The notes under the pieces were generated by a model. That model saw only the letters and a list, made by a program, of their open reading frames with translations, searched no databases and was not told the origin of the DNA. 64,000 nt of DNA from an uncultured Idiomarina sp. Lineage in GTDB: Bacteria > Pseudomonadota > Gammaproteobacteria > Enterobacterales > Alteromonadaceae. Numbering within the stretch: the first letter of the stretch is position 1; every line of letters starts with the position of its first letter. The stretch is from the NCBI GenBank assembly GCA_946885915.1, contig CAMPHF010000001.1, positions 124,001-188,000 of the forward strand, given 5' to 3'. Both the position numbers and the translations under genes were made by a program. Below are positions 37,882 through 46,155 of the stretch, piece by piece.

Positions 37882-39069
37882 TTGCTGCAGGGCTTGGCGT
37901 AAATCTGCGAGCAAATCAGCAGCTGTTTCAATACCAGTTGATAAGCGCAGCAAATCATCAGGGCAAGGCGTACCTTGGCCTTCGACGCTGGCGCGATGCT
38001 CAATGAGACTCTCGACCCCACCAAGTGATGTTGCTCGTTGCCATAATTGGGTATGTGCAGCCACACCGATGGCGACTTGTTCGCCAGTTTTGCTGGCGGT
38101 ACCGTTAAATCTTACCGACAGCATGCCACCGAAACCGCCTTGCATTTGGCGTTTTGCCACGGCGTGTTGTGGATGAGAGGGTAAGCCTGGATAGAGAACT
38201 TCGGCAATTTCCGGCCAACTACTCAGTTGCTCGGCAAGAAACATGGCCGATTCGCAGCTTTCGCGAACTCTTAATGCCATGGTGCGCATCCCGCGTAATA
38301 ACTGGCTGGCATCGTGAGGGCTTGGTACCGCGCCGCCTTGCGCGCGCACTTTGCGAACCCGTTGCCAATAGCTATCCGTCCTTGGTTTCGCGCGATATAC
38401 CAGCGCCCCGGCAATGACATCGCTATGACCATTCAGATACTTGGTGGCGGAGTGCATGACCACATCAGCGCCTAAATTAAGCGGCTGAGTTAACAATGGC
38501 GTAGCACAGGTAGAGTCAACCGCTAGCAAGGTTGACGGTGAATGCTGCTCGATTAATGCGGCTATAGCCGCAATGTCGGTGACGTTCCACATTGGATTCC
38601 CTGGTGTTTCAAGCCACACTAACTGGGTAGGAGCAGCCTTGAGTGCTTGTTCAACCGCGCCAACGTCAGTCATGTCTACGCTGACCACTAACAAACCTGC
38701 ATCCTGACCAAAACCCAATAGCCAGTTTCTGAGCGCCCAGTACATCACTGTTGGAATTAATACCCGGTCACCGGGTTTTAAGGCCTGAAAGACACTGACT
38801 GCGGCCGCCATGCCGGAACTAAATAATAAGGCGTCTTGGCCTTGTTCTAAGGTGCAAAGTAGCTGTTCAACGAGTTCATAATTAGGGTTGTCGGCGCGTG
38901 AATAAATACGGCCGTTAGGGTAGCTGTTATCCTCACCGCGCAAATAGGTCGTCGCCACATGAATAGCAGGAACCACACCTCGACTATCGTTATCTTTTGC
39001 ACCGATAGCTTGAGCAAGTTGAGTTTGAGCAGATGTTTGCAGGTAGTGCTTGGCTGGTTTGGCGGGCAT
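37870..39069 (-). CDS. Cys/Met metabolism PLP-dependent enzyme (cystathionine gamma-synthase/lyase family)
   Basis: This 399-residue PLP enzyme belongs to the trans-sulfuration family. The PLP lysine is in SATKYLNGHSDVIAGAL; YSRADNPNYELVEQLLCTLE, LLFSSGMAAAVSVF and LGGVESLIEHRAS are family blocks. The intact LGGVESL motif favours cystathionine gamma-synthase or gamma-lyase over MetC, but reaction cannot be fixed from sequence alone. ATG 39069 is used; a TTG at 39087 is an alternative. It is a single-gene unit, with its own terminator downstream and the slyD terminator upstream. Confidence 0.85.
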   Translation of the reverse strand: MPAKPAKHYLQTSAQTQLAQAIGAKDNDSRGVVPAIHVATTYLRGEDNSYPNGRIYSRADNPNYELVEQLLCTLEQGQDALLFSSGMAAAVSVFQALKPGDRVLIPTVMYWALRNWLLGFGQDAGLLVVSVDMTDVGAVEQALKAAPTQLVWLETPGNPMWNVTDIAAIAALIEQHSPSTLLAVDSTCATPLLTQPLNLGADVVMHSATKYLNGHSDVIAGALVYRAKPRTDSYWQRVRKVRAQGGAVPSPHDASQLLRGMRTMALRVRESCESAMFLAEQLSSWPEIAEVLYPGLPSHPQHAVAKRQMQGGFGGMLSVRFNGTASKTGEQVAIGVAAHTQLWQRATSLGGVESLIEHRASVEGQGTPCPDDLLRLSTGIETAADLLADLRQALQQARA

Positions 39070-39085
39070 AGCGAGTCGAAGCCTC

Positions 39086-39119
39086 AAAAAATATGATAGC
39101 GCCCAGGTTGGGCGCTATC
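39086..39119 (-). terminator. intrinsic terminator after slyD
   Basis: GATAGCGCCC (39095-39104) and GGGCGCTATC (39110-39119) are exact complements around a 5-nt loop; on the minus strand the stem is followed by CATATTTTTT. It ends the ygfZ-slyD transcript. Confidence 0.85.
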
Positions 39120-39143
39120 TAACCCTAGGGTAATAACTATCAA

Positions 39144-39626
39144 TTAATGATCTTCACCATTGTGGTGAACGTGACCGTGGTCAAGTTCAGATTCAGTTGC
39201 GACGCGAACTTCCATCACTTCAACGTCAAAGTTCAAAGCGATGCCGGCCAGTGGGTGATTACCATCAACGGTGACTTCATCATCGTTTACTTCCACCACC
39301 ATGACTGACTGTTCGCCGTGGTCGGTGCTGGCGCGGAATTGCATGCCTGGCTGCACATCGGCTTCGCCAAACAGATTCCGTGGAACGGTTTGAATTAACC
39401 CGTCATGACGCTCACCGTAAGCATCTTTGGCGTCGATTTCAGCACTAAAGCTGTCACCAACTTGTTTGCCTTCAAGGGCGTTTTCTAAGCCTTTGATCAA
39501 CATCCCGCGGCCAAAAATAAAGCTCAACGGCTCGCCATCTTTGGATTCGTCTAACAGTTGACCTTCGCTAGTTTTCACAACGTAGTTGATTGCGACAACT
39601 TTATCTTGGCTAATAATTTCGCTCAT
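39144..39626 (-). CDS. slyD: FKBP-type peptidyl-prolyl isomerase SlyD
   Basis: SlyD is a cytoplasmic prolyl isomerase and chaperone that also binds metal ions. The 160-residue protein has the split FKBP domain (VVAINYVVKTSEGQLLDESK, SFIFGRGMLIKGLENALEGK), an inserted IF chaperone domain (about 70-125) and NHPLAGIALNFDVEVMEVR. The tail HGHVHHNGEDH is a short His-rich metal-binding segment, briefer than in E. coli SlyD. Its ATG overlaps the ygfZ stop by 4 bp, so the two are coupled; this pairing differs from E. coli. Confidence 0.92.
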   Translation of the reverse strand: MSEIISQDKVVAINYVVKTSEGQLLDESKDGEPLSFIFGRGMLIKGLENALEGKQVGDSFSAEIDAKDAYGERHDGLIQTVPRNLFGEADVQPGMQFRASTDHGEQSVMVVEVNDDEVTVDGNHPLAGIALNFDVEVMEVRVATESELDHGHVHHNGEDH

Positions 39627-40606
39627 GATGTTTCCAATTCATAGGGCAGTGAGTGAATTTCCAACAGACTTGCATCGTCGCCTTGAATACGAAAAGTCGC
39701 TTGCGCATCGATATCTGATGGCAACACAGCTAACACATCCAATTGCGATTGAGTACGGCTCACTGCATTAATAACCGTACCGCTACGACGCCAATTGTCG
39801 CCTAATTTCAACTCAACAGTAGTACCAGCCGTGCATGGCTGACCCTGACCTGTTAAGCGAAACAATGCGCGCTTTTGCTTGCCCAAATACTTCATGCGGG
39901 CAATTGTCTCTTGGCCGATATAACATCCTTTGCTAAAGCTAATGCCTTGCAATAATTGCACATTAAGCATTTGCGGGACAAATTCTAACATGGTTGGAGC
40001 GCTTAACGTAGGGCGTCCACGCTCTATTTCTAGTGCTTGCCAAAACTGTTGGCCATCGCTGTCCGAATGGGTCGGTTGCAACGGGGTTGGCAGGTCGCTA
40101 GTGCTCATCAGCAAATATTGAGCAGGGTGCTCGTCAAGTTGCAGGAGTAGGTGATTTTGATCCTGCGCTACCTGTCCAGTCCGACTCGGAACCGCCACTT
40201 CTAACACTTCGGCTAACTGCCGCCCGGCCTGCTCGCCGACGATGCCATACAGCTGCAAGCTATCGCTGACATCGCTGATCTCAACCTGACTAAATACCGA
40301 GAATTTTTTCAACGCCGCAAGGGACTCTGGAATACTCGACTTTGGCTGGATCAGGAGTAGCTGATCAACCCATTGGCACAGCCGAAAAACACTCATTGTT
40401 TTGCCTTTATTGTCGCAATGTGCGCCGTAAAGCCAGTTATCCTTGGACAGTTCACGCAAGTCACAGGTGAGCTGGCCTTGTAAAAATTCAACGGCCTGTT
40501 TGCCGTGTGCGGCGATTGCGCCATAATCGGTCAACGAAAGCGATACGAATTCCAGCCCAGCTTTGCTAATATCTGCGGGAATAGCATCATTCGAAGCGGT
40601 GTTCAC
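39623..40606 (-). CDS. ygfZ: folate-binding protein YgfZ, tRNA-modification/Fe-S repair
   Basis: YgfZ is a GcvT-like, folate-binding protein needed for activity of some Fe-S enzymes, including MiaB in tRNA thiomethylation. The 327-residue protein (E. coli 326) carries the family signature FSKGCYIGQETIARMKYLG with its conserved Cys. I choose the GTG at 40606 because AGGAGT lies 6 nt upstream; the frame stays open to 40678 but adds residues unlike the family. It is divergent from sdhE, as in E. coli, and coupled to slyD. Confidence 0.93.
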   Translation of the reverse strand: MNTASNDAIPADISKAGLEFVSLSLTDYGAIAAHGKQAVEFLQGQLTCDLRELSKDNWLYGAHCDNKGKTMSVFRLCQWVDQLLLIQPKSSIPESLAALKKFSVFSQVEISDVSDSLQLYGIVGEQAGRQLAEVLEVAVPSRTGQVAQDQNHLLLQLDEHPAQYLLMSTSDLPTPLQPTHSDSDGQQFWQALEIERGRPTLSAPTMLEFVPQMLNVQLLQGISFSKGCYIGQETIARMKYLGKQKRALFRLTGQGQPCTAGTTVELKLGDNWRRSGTVINAVSRTQSQLDVLAVLPSDIDAQATFRIQGDDASLLEIHSLPYELETS

Positions 40607-40749
40607 GTTGTGACTCCTGTATCGCGTCAGCGAGGGGTTAATCGTCTTGTTATTAAAGTAATGGGGATGAATCTCCATAATACAAGGTGAGCTGAGTCGC
40701 GTAAATCGGCGTAATCACAAGTCGACATCATGAGAGGTAGAGGTAGCAC

Positions 40750-41037
40750 ATGCACGTATTACAACAATCCGCTGAATTATTGAAAGACAAAAAGCGTCTA
40801 CGTTGGGCTTGTCGACGGGGAATGGTGGAGTTAGATGTGCTCTTTATGCCGTTCGTAGAAACCGAATATGACTTGCTGACGGAAGCACAACAAGCGGCGT
40901 TCCGAAAACTCATTATCTGTGACGATCCAGATTTGTTCGCTTGGATCATGGGACATCAAGCGTGTCCAGATCCAGAACTAAGCGAGATGATTAAAGTGAT
41001 GTTGGAACGGGTAAAATTAGCCCCCCACATGGGCTAA
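40750..41037 (+). CDS. sdhE: FAD assembly factor SdhE
   Basis: SdhE helps attach FAD covalently to the flavoprotein subunits of succinate dehydrogenase and fumarate reductase. The 95-residue protein has the RGxxE motif in LRWACRRGMVELDVLF, the known flavinylation site, and YDLLTEAQQAAFRKLIICDD and DLFAWIMGHQACPD as further blocks. GAGAGGTAGAGG just upstream serves as ribosome site. A ygfX-like gene follows at 3 bp, as in E. coli. Confidence 0.95.
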   Translation: MHVLQQSAELLKDKKRLRWACRRGMVELDVLFMPFVETEYDLLTEAQQAAFRKLIICDDPDLFAWIMGHQACPDPELSEMIKVMLERVKLAPHMG

Positions 41038-41040
41038 TAG

Positions 41041-41337
41041 ATGCTAACTTTGCACTACCACTTGCCGTGGCTACAGCAGCCACAATGGCTAGTGTTTGAT
41101 GCGCAAGGTGTTGTTCTCAACCGCGAGGCACCGCGGCATATCGACACCCTGGCGGTCATGTCGCCAGTGGTGATTGTGTTGCGAACCAGCATGTTGCAAC
41201 CTGCAGTGAAGCAGCAGAGCCAAGTGCCAGCCAGCGCGGCCTTGCCGCAGTTGGAATTTCTATGGCTATGGCGGATTGGCTTTCAGCCGGCGCATTGGTC
41301 AGCATTACGGCAGTGGTTATTCCACTCGGGGCGATAG
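41041..41337 (+). CDS. YgfX-like protein lacking membrane helices
   Basis: This 98-residue protein sits where ygfX (cptA) follows sdhE in E. coli. E. coli YgfX is about 135 residues with two N-terminal membrane helices and a soluble C-terminal domain. Here only the soluble part can be aligned: [12 protein letters not shown] resembles the LLMDGRLRW region, and [20 protein letters not shown] resembles the HLWLA...EWRDLRRM end. No hydrophobic segment long enough for a membrane helix is present. The call rests on position plus weak similarity. It overlaps the convergent nadB end by 21 bp. Confidence 0.6.
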   Translation: MLTLHYHLPWLQQPQWLVFDAQGVVLNREAPRHIDTLAVMSPVVIVLRTSMLQPAVKQQSQVPASAALPQLEFLWLWRIGFQPAHWSALRQWLFHSGR

Positions 41338-42930
41338 CACTGTCGGCCGCGGCGTATCGAGTAATTCTGGATAATCTAAATTGTAGTGTAAGCCGCGACT
41401 TTCTTTGCGAGTCATCGCACTGCGAACGATAAGTTCGGCCACCAGCAACAAATTACGCAGCTCAAGCAGATTATTGCTCACCCGAAAATTCGCATAATAA
41501 TCGTGTACTTCGTGTTGCAGCAGCTCAATCCGTCGCAAGGCGCGCTCCAAACGCTTATTAGTACGCACAATCCCCACGTAGTCCCACATTAACAAGCGTA
41601 ACTCGTGCCAATTGTGTTGAATAATGACTTCCTCATCGGAATCGTTCACTTTGCTTTCATCCCAGCTAGGTAGGGTGCTGGGTAGCTGCCAGCTTGGCAG
41701 TTTCGCGTTGATGTCGGTTGCCGCGGCTTGCGCAAACACCACGCACTCGAGCAATGAGTTACTCGCCATCCGGTTGGCACCGTGCAAACCTGTGTAGGCA
41801 ACCTCGCCGATCGCGTATAAATTAGCTAAATCGGTTTGCGCCGCCAAGTTGGTCATCACCCCGCCACAGGTGTAATGCGCGGCAGGAACCACGGGCAGGG
41901 CTTGGGTGGTCATGTCTAAGCCCAAACTCAAGCAACGCTCGTAAATCGTCGGAAAATGTTCCTGAATAAAAGCCGGCGACTGATGAGAGATATCTAAAAA
42001 CATACAATCGGCACCGAGCCGTTTCATTTCATAATCAATCGCCCGCGCTACGACGTCACGCGGGGCAAGTTCAGCATCAGGGTGAAACTGTGGCATAAAG
42101 CGAGTGCCATCGGGACGTTTGAGCAACGCGCCTTCGCCTCTTAATGCTTCGGTGAGCAAGAAGGTTTGCGCACCTGGGTGATACAAGCAGGTGGGATGAA
42201 ATTGATTGAATTCCATATTGGCGACCCGGCAGCCCGCGCGCCAGGCCATCGCGATACCATCACCACTCGCAACATCAGGGTTACTGGTATATTGATACAC
42301 TTTACTCGCGCCACCGGTCGCTAAAGCTACCGCTTTGGCAGCAATGGTTTCCACGCGCTCTTGTGCCCGATTCCAAACGTAAGCGCCATAAACGCGGTTG
42401 GGGTCAGCTTGCTCCCCAAGTTGCTTACTACCGATTAAGTCCACTGCGTTATAGCGCTCGAGTAAACGAATGCGAGGGTGTTGACGCACTTGATCAACTA
42501 AGGTGGTTTGCACCGCTTTGCCGGTGGCGTCGGCAGCATGCAGAATACGTCTATGACTATGGCCACCCTCACGATTTAAATGATACCGGCGTTGGCCACT
42601 ATCATCGTCAACTTGGTCAAATCCCACCCCTAAACTGATGAGCCACTGCAGGCTATTCCGGGCATTGGCTGCGGTAAAAGCCACCGCGTCTCGGTCGCAT
42701 AAACCTGCGCCCGCTTGCAGAGTGTCTTCAATGTGGCTTTCAATGCTATCATTCTCGTCGAACACGGCCGCAATGCCACCTTGTGCATAGTAGGTAGAGC
42801 CTTCGGTGAGCGGACCTTTGCTAAGGACAATGACGTGCGCGTGCTGGGCCAGCTGTAACGCCAGGGTTAAACCGGCGGCACCGCTACCGATAATAAGTAC
42901 ATCACATTGATAATCGGGTGTTTGTTGCAT
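41317..42930 (-). CDS. nadB: L-aspartate oxidase
   Basis: NadB oxidises L-aspartate to iminoaspartate, the first step of de novo NAD synthesis, using FAD. The 537-residue protein (E. coli 540) shows [20 protein letters not shown] for FAD binding, the [20 protein letters not shown] substrate region, [15 protein letters not shown] and [17 protein letters not shown]. It is divergent from rpoE, the same arrangement as in E. coli. A 197-bp intergenic region holds the rpoE promoter; no convincing nadB promoter was seen. Confidence 0.96.
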   Translation of the reverse strand: MQQTPDYQCDVLIIGSGAAGLTLALQLAQHAHVIVLSKGPLTEGSTYYAQGGIAAVFDENDSIESHIEDTLQAGAGLCDRDAVAFTAANARNSLQWLISLGVGFDQVDDDSGQRRYHLNREGGHSHRRILHAADATGKAVQTTLVDQVRQHPRIRLLERYNAVDLIGSKQLGEQADPNRVYGAYVWNRAQERVETIAAKAVALATGGASKVYQYTSNPDVASGDGIAMAWRAGCRVANMEFNQFHPTCLYHPGAQTFLLTEALRGEGALLKRPDGTRFMPQFHPDAELAPRDVVARAIDYEMKRLGADCMFLDISHQSPAFIQEHFPTIYERCLSLGLDMTTQALPVVPAAHYTCGGVMTNLAAQTDLANLYAIGEVAYTGLHGANRMASNSLLECVVFAQAAATDINAKLPSWQLPSTLPSWDESKVNDSDEEVIIQHNWHELRLLMWDYVGIVRTNKRLERALRRIELLQHEVHDYYANFRVSNNLLELRNLLLVAELIVRSAMTRKESRGLHYNLDYPELLDTPRPTVLSPRVE

Positions 42931-43037
42931 AAAGTGTGGGACCTAAGGCATGCCCATAATAGTAGCGAAGTTGCTAGCATTACGGCATATTTCTGATTTT
43001 GTATTGCAAAGATTTTACCGCGTTGCATATTTATTGC

Positions 43038-43065
43038 GAACTTTTTAGTTAGCGCGGCGGTCAGA
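43038..43065 (+). promoter_or_regulatory. candidate sigma-E promoter of rpoE
   Basis: GAACTT (43038-43043) followed 17 nt later by TCAGA (43061-43065) matches the sigma-E promoter pattern (GGAACTT, 15-17 nt, TCnnA). It lies 62 bp before the rpoE ATG, where sigma-E autoactivation is known in E. coli. The first G of the -35 is C here; the AACTT core is intact. Confidence 0.7.
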
Positions 43066-43127
43066 CCGGAAAGAATAATAAGTTGCCCGTCTGAGTAAGC
43101 ACATGAAGTTGGGGAGAGTAAGCTCGG

Positions 43128-43709
43128 ATGAGCGAACAGGAAACGGATAAGGTGCTGGTGGAACGGGTCCAACAGGGCGACATGAAAGCGTTCGACTTGT
43201 TGGTGAAGAAATACCAGCACAAAGTGATGAGTTTGGTATCTCGTTATGTGAAACAGCAAGGCGACGTGCCGGATGTTGCGCAAGAAGCGTTTATCAAGGC
43301 TTATCGAGCTTTGCCGCGATTTCGTGGCGAGAGTGCGTTTTATACGTGGTTGTACCGGATTGCCGTGAATACAGCCAAAAATTATTTGGTAGCCCAAGGG
43401 CGTAAACCTCCGGCTGCTGATATTGACGCCGAAGAAGCTGAATATTATGAAGGTAGTGGGGCATTAAAAGATGCCGCGTCACCCGAAAGTTTACTATTGA
43501 CGGACGAGATCCGCGATGTGGTGATGCGCACCATTGATAACCTGCCGGAAGACTTGCGTCGCGCGATCACTTTGCGCGAGCTGGATGGCATGGGTTATGA
43601 AGAAATTGCGATTGAGATGGACTGTCCAATTGGCACCGTGAGATCGCGAATCTTTCGGGCGCGGGAAGCTATCGATCAACAATTACGGCCTTTGCTAGAA
43701 AGAAGCTAA
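43128..43709 (+). CDS. rpoE: RNA polymerase sigma-E factor
   Basis: RpoE directs transcription of envelope-stress genes and is held inactive by RseA. The 193-residue group 4 sigma factor has region 2 (about 10-85; DVPDVAQEAFIKAYRALPRF and RGESAFYTWLYRIAVNTAKN) and region 4 (about 130-185; EDLRRAITLRELDGMGYEEI and PIGTVRSRIFRAREAI). GGGGAGAG at 43113-43120 precedes the ATG. It starts rpoE-rseA-rseB-rseC and appears to have its own sigma-E promoter. Confidence 0.97.
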   Translation: MSEQETDKVLVERVQQGDMKAFDLLVKKYQHKVMSLVSRYVKQQGDVPDVAQEAFIKAYRALPRFRGESAFYTWLYRIAVNTAKNYLVAQGRKPPAADIDAEEAEYYEGSGALKDAASPESLLLTDEIRDVVMRTIDNLPEDLRRAITLRELDGMGYEEIAIEMDCPIGTVRSRIFRAREAIDQQLRPLLERS

Positions 43710-43787
43710 AGCCACAGTGAACTCTCGGGTAAGCCGGTTGTCTACCCACAGGATATGCAATGCACGACTCGGTTGGGGAAACCATAT

Positions 43788-44459
43788 ATGCAAGAAACGA
43801 CACAATCACGCACATCAGCGTGGCTTGATAACGAAGTAGATGTTGAGTTAGATAACGACTTAACGATGCTGCTACGTGATAGCGATGAACAAGCTCGGCT
43901 GCAGCGTTATGCGCTTTATGGCAGCATCATGCGGCAAGATGTTCCGCTCGGTCAGCCGCTGGATATCAGCCAACGCGTTGCCGCGGCAGTTGCGCAAGAA
44001 CAAGCGCATACCGCAAATAATGTGGTGGCGCCGAACTTGAGTTCGGGCGGTGCCCGGAGCAAGGCGGCCTTACGCTGGTTGAAGCCAGTTGCCAGTGTGG
44101 CGGTAGCCGCAAGTGTTGCTGTGGTTGCTGTGTTGTCAGTACAAACTTGGCAAGTTGGCCCGCTGGGAACGACTGAAGCCGGCATGGAACCTGCACTTAT
44201 CACCAATCCTTTGGGTGGGCGTAATCCAGTGAGCTTCAATGTGGCTGAAGGTGCCGCAGGCTCCAGTTCACAAGCCGGATTGCGGATGGGCGTTCCCATG
44301 CAAGAAGCGCCAGCAGTGAGTCAGCAGGAAGAAATAATGTGGCAACGTCGCCAATTACAATCTTATTTGATTGATCATCAACAACAGTTGCAGTTACGGC
44401 AGCAGGCAGAAACTGCTGCTGAAACACAACAACCCCAGCCGCAAGACCCGCAGCAATGA
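43788..44459 (+). CDS. rseA: anti-sigma-E factor RseA
   Basis: RseA binds sigma-E in the cytoplasm and is degraded by DegS and then RseP under envelope stress. The 223-residue protein has the N-terminal anti-sigma domain (RTSAWLDNEVDVELDNDLTM, YALYGSIMRQDVPLG, FDIS-like LDISQRVAAAVAQE), one membrane helix (about 97-120, PVASVAVAASVAVVAVLSV) and a periplasmic tail that ends in a strongly Gln-rich stretch. ATG 43788 is preceded by GGGGAA at 7 nt; ATG 43755 has a site too close to use. It overlaps rseB by 4 bp. Confidence 0.9.
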   Translation: MQETTQSRTSAWLDNEVDVELDNDLTMLLRDSDEQARLQRYALYGSIMRQDVPLGQPLDISQRVAAAVAQEQAHTANNVVAPNLSSGGARSKAALRWLKPVASVAVAASVAVVAVLSVQTWQVGPLGTTEAGMEPALITNPLGGRNPVSFNVAEGAAGSSSQAGLRMGVPMQEAPAVSQQEEIMWQRRQLQSYLIDHQQQLQLRQQAETAAETQQPQPQDPQQ

Positions 44460-45484
44460 TGAGATGTCCTGAGGTAGTTGGTATTGTGACCGCGGTGGTG
44501 TGGAGCTGTTTTTCCCCTTTCGGCATTGCGCAGCAAACCACACCAACGCCCGCTGCCTACCAGGACGCCCAACCTACTGCCTCTGAACAAGAACAATTAG
44601 GTGCGCAATGGTTTGACCGGATGGTACAAGCGCTGCGGACCGCCAACTTCGACGCCACTTTAGTGCAAGTGCAGGGCGACCGCATTGAGCCATTGCGGTG
44701 GTTGCATGGTTTAGATGAAGAAAATGCCGAAGTTGAGTTAATGATGCGGCTAAATGGCCCCGACTTCCGGGTACTGCGATTTGGCCAGCAAACTGCTTAT
44801 TATCAGCCCGCCGCTAATTCATACAGCCTGCGCTCAGATGTCGTGCATGGTTTACTGCCGACAGGGTTTTATCGCCCTTTTACACGCCTAGCCGATTATT
44901 ATCGAGCGATTCCAGCGGGTGGCGCACGAATAGTGGACCGCGATAGTCAGCATATTCGGTTAGTGAGCCGGGACAACCTGCGCTACGGCTATTCGCTTTG
45001 GATTGACCGGGAAACCGGGTTACTGCTAAAAAGTGCGGTGGTGACGCCGCAGGGCGAAGTTGTTGAGCAGTTGCAGCTAACAAGTGTTGAGTTTTACGAT
45101 AGATTTCCGGCCAATTTAGCCGATTTACGCGGCGTGCCGCGGCCACCGATGTTGGTTGATTCACAAGCGATACAAGCAATGCAATATCGGCTTGAGCCAC
45201 AATGGTTGCCACAGGGCTTCGAATTGCGCCGAATGAATCACCATCAGTTACCTGTCACCGGCACGGCGGCTGACTACTTTATGTTTTCTGATGGTCTGAC
45301 CCAGTTTTCGGTTTATGTGGCCAAACGCGAGCTTGAATATCAAGAGCCGCTTGCGCTTGAAGGCGCTGAATCCTTGTATTCGCGAGCGATTGGCGATGAA
45401 GTCGTCACTGTTGTTGGAGCGTTACCCTTGCCAACCCTCAAGCAAATCACCGACAATATCGTTATTATGAAGGTCGCGCCTTAA
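44456..45484 (+). CDS. rseB: sigma-E regulatory protein RseB
   Basis: RseB is a periplasmic protein that shields RseA from DegS until it senses mislocalised lipopolysaccharide. The 342-residue precursor has an N-terminal signal segment (about 1-25, ending FGIAQQ) followed by ARTANF-like QALRTANFDATLVQVQGDRI, the LolA-like large domain, and a C-terminal small domain (about 230-340). YFMFSDGLTQFSVYVA is typical. The gene starts ATGATGA, overlapping the rseA stop; either ATG may be used. Confidence 0.92.
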   Translation: MMRCPEVVGIVTAVVWSCFSPFGIAQQTTPTPAAYQDAQPTASEQEQLGAQWFDRMVQALRTANFDATLVQVQGDRIEPLRWLHGLDEENAEVELMMRLNGPDFRVLRFGQQTAYYQPAANSYSLRSDVVHGLLPTGFYRPFTRLADYYRAIPAGGARIVDRDSQHIRLVSRDNLRYGYSLWIDRETGLLLKSAVVTPQGEVVEQLQLTSVEFYDRFPANLADLRGVPRPPMLVDSQAIQAMQYRLEPQWLPQGFELRRMNHHQLPVTGTAADYFMFSDGLTQFSVYVAKRELEYQEPLALEGAESLYSRAIGDEVVTVVGALPLPTLKQITDNIVIMKVAP

Positions 45485-45550
45485 TACAAGCGCACATGTA
45501 TAGCAGAACTCCTTCAGTAAGACTCGGAATGATAAGGTTACCAATTCGCT

Positions 45551-46003
45551 ATGATGACTGAACGCGCGCAAGTAGTGGCAGTAGACAATGGCTGGGTGAC
45601 GCTGTCCACCACGCTGAAGTCCGGGTGCCAGTCGTGCCAGCAAGTGAGTCATTGTGGTGCTGGCATCTTGAGCAAGATCCAGCAACAACGGCGGCGTGAG
45701 TTCGTGGTTTTTTCATCTCAGTCAGTGCAGCCGGGCGAATGGGTAGATTTACGCATTCCGGATGCTGTGATCACCAAATTCTCGTTGCTGGTGTTTGGCG
45801 TGCCGCTTATTTTGCTGATGTTGAGCGCGACTTTGCTGCAGCTTGCAGGAATCGCTGAAGGTATCGTCATCGCCCTGGCTAGTGCAGTATTTGCTGGCAG
45901 TTTCTGGGGGCTGCGGCGTTATTTACGTGGGCGCGATATGCAACTGCGGCAAGGAATCGAAATTCTCCAGCTTGATGCCAGTGTCAAACCCAGCCAGCCA
46001 TAG
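45551..46003 (+). CDS. rseC: SoxR-reducing/sigma-E modulating protein RseC
   Basis: RseC is a small inner-membrane protein; in E. coli it weakly modulates sigma-E, and the related Rhodobacter RnfF (ApbE-linked) gave the SoxR-reduction name. The 150-residue protein has a cysteine cluster in TTLKSGCQSCQQVSHCGAGI (C-x2-C-x5-C), then two membrane helices (about 77-97 and 101-120) and a short cytoplasmic tail. Two successive ATG codons (45551, 45554) can serve. It ends the rpoE-rseABC run, 66 bp after rseB. Confidence 0.9.
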   Translation: MMTERAQVVAVDNGWVTLSTTLKSGCQSCQQVSHCGAGILSKIQQQRRREFVVFSSQSVQPGEWVDLRIPDAVITKFSLLVFGVPLILLMLSATLLQLAGIAEGIVIALASAVFAGSFWGLRRYLRGRDMQLRQGIEILQLDASVKPSQP

Positions 46004-46034
46004 CGCAAATACCGTCCAAATTCACGAAATCCCT

Positions 46035-46062
46035 TTGTTTTACGCCCCAATCTAAGTATGAT
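46035..46062 (+). promoter_or_regulatory. candidate promoter for lepA-lepB-rnc-era
   Basis: TTGTTT (46035-46040) and TATGAT (46057-46062) are 16 nt apart in the 152-bp gap between rseC and lepA. This would give a leader of about 85 nt. No intrinsic terminator is visible after rseC, so read-through from the sigma-E operon is also possible. Confidence 0.5.
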
Positions 46063-46155
46063 CGTGACCAGTAAAAAACCATGCTGAAAGTGCGTATTGG
46101 GCTCGACCACGCAGGCTTTCACCACATTAATTCACGTGCAGTATTGAGGTAAGCA

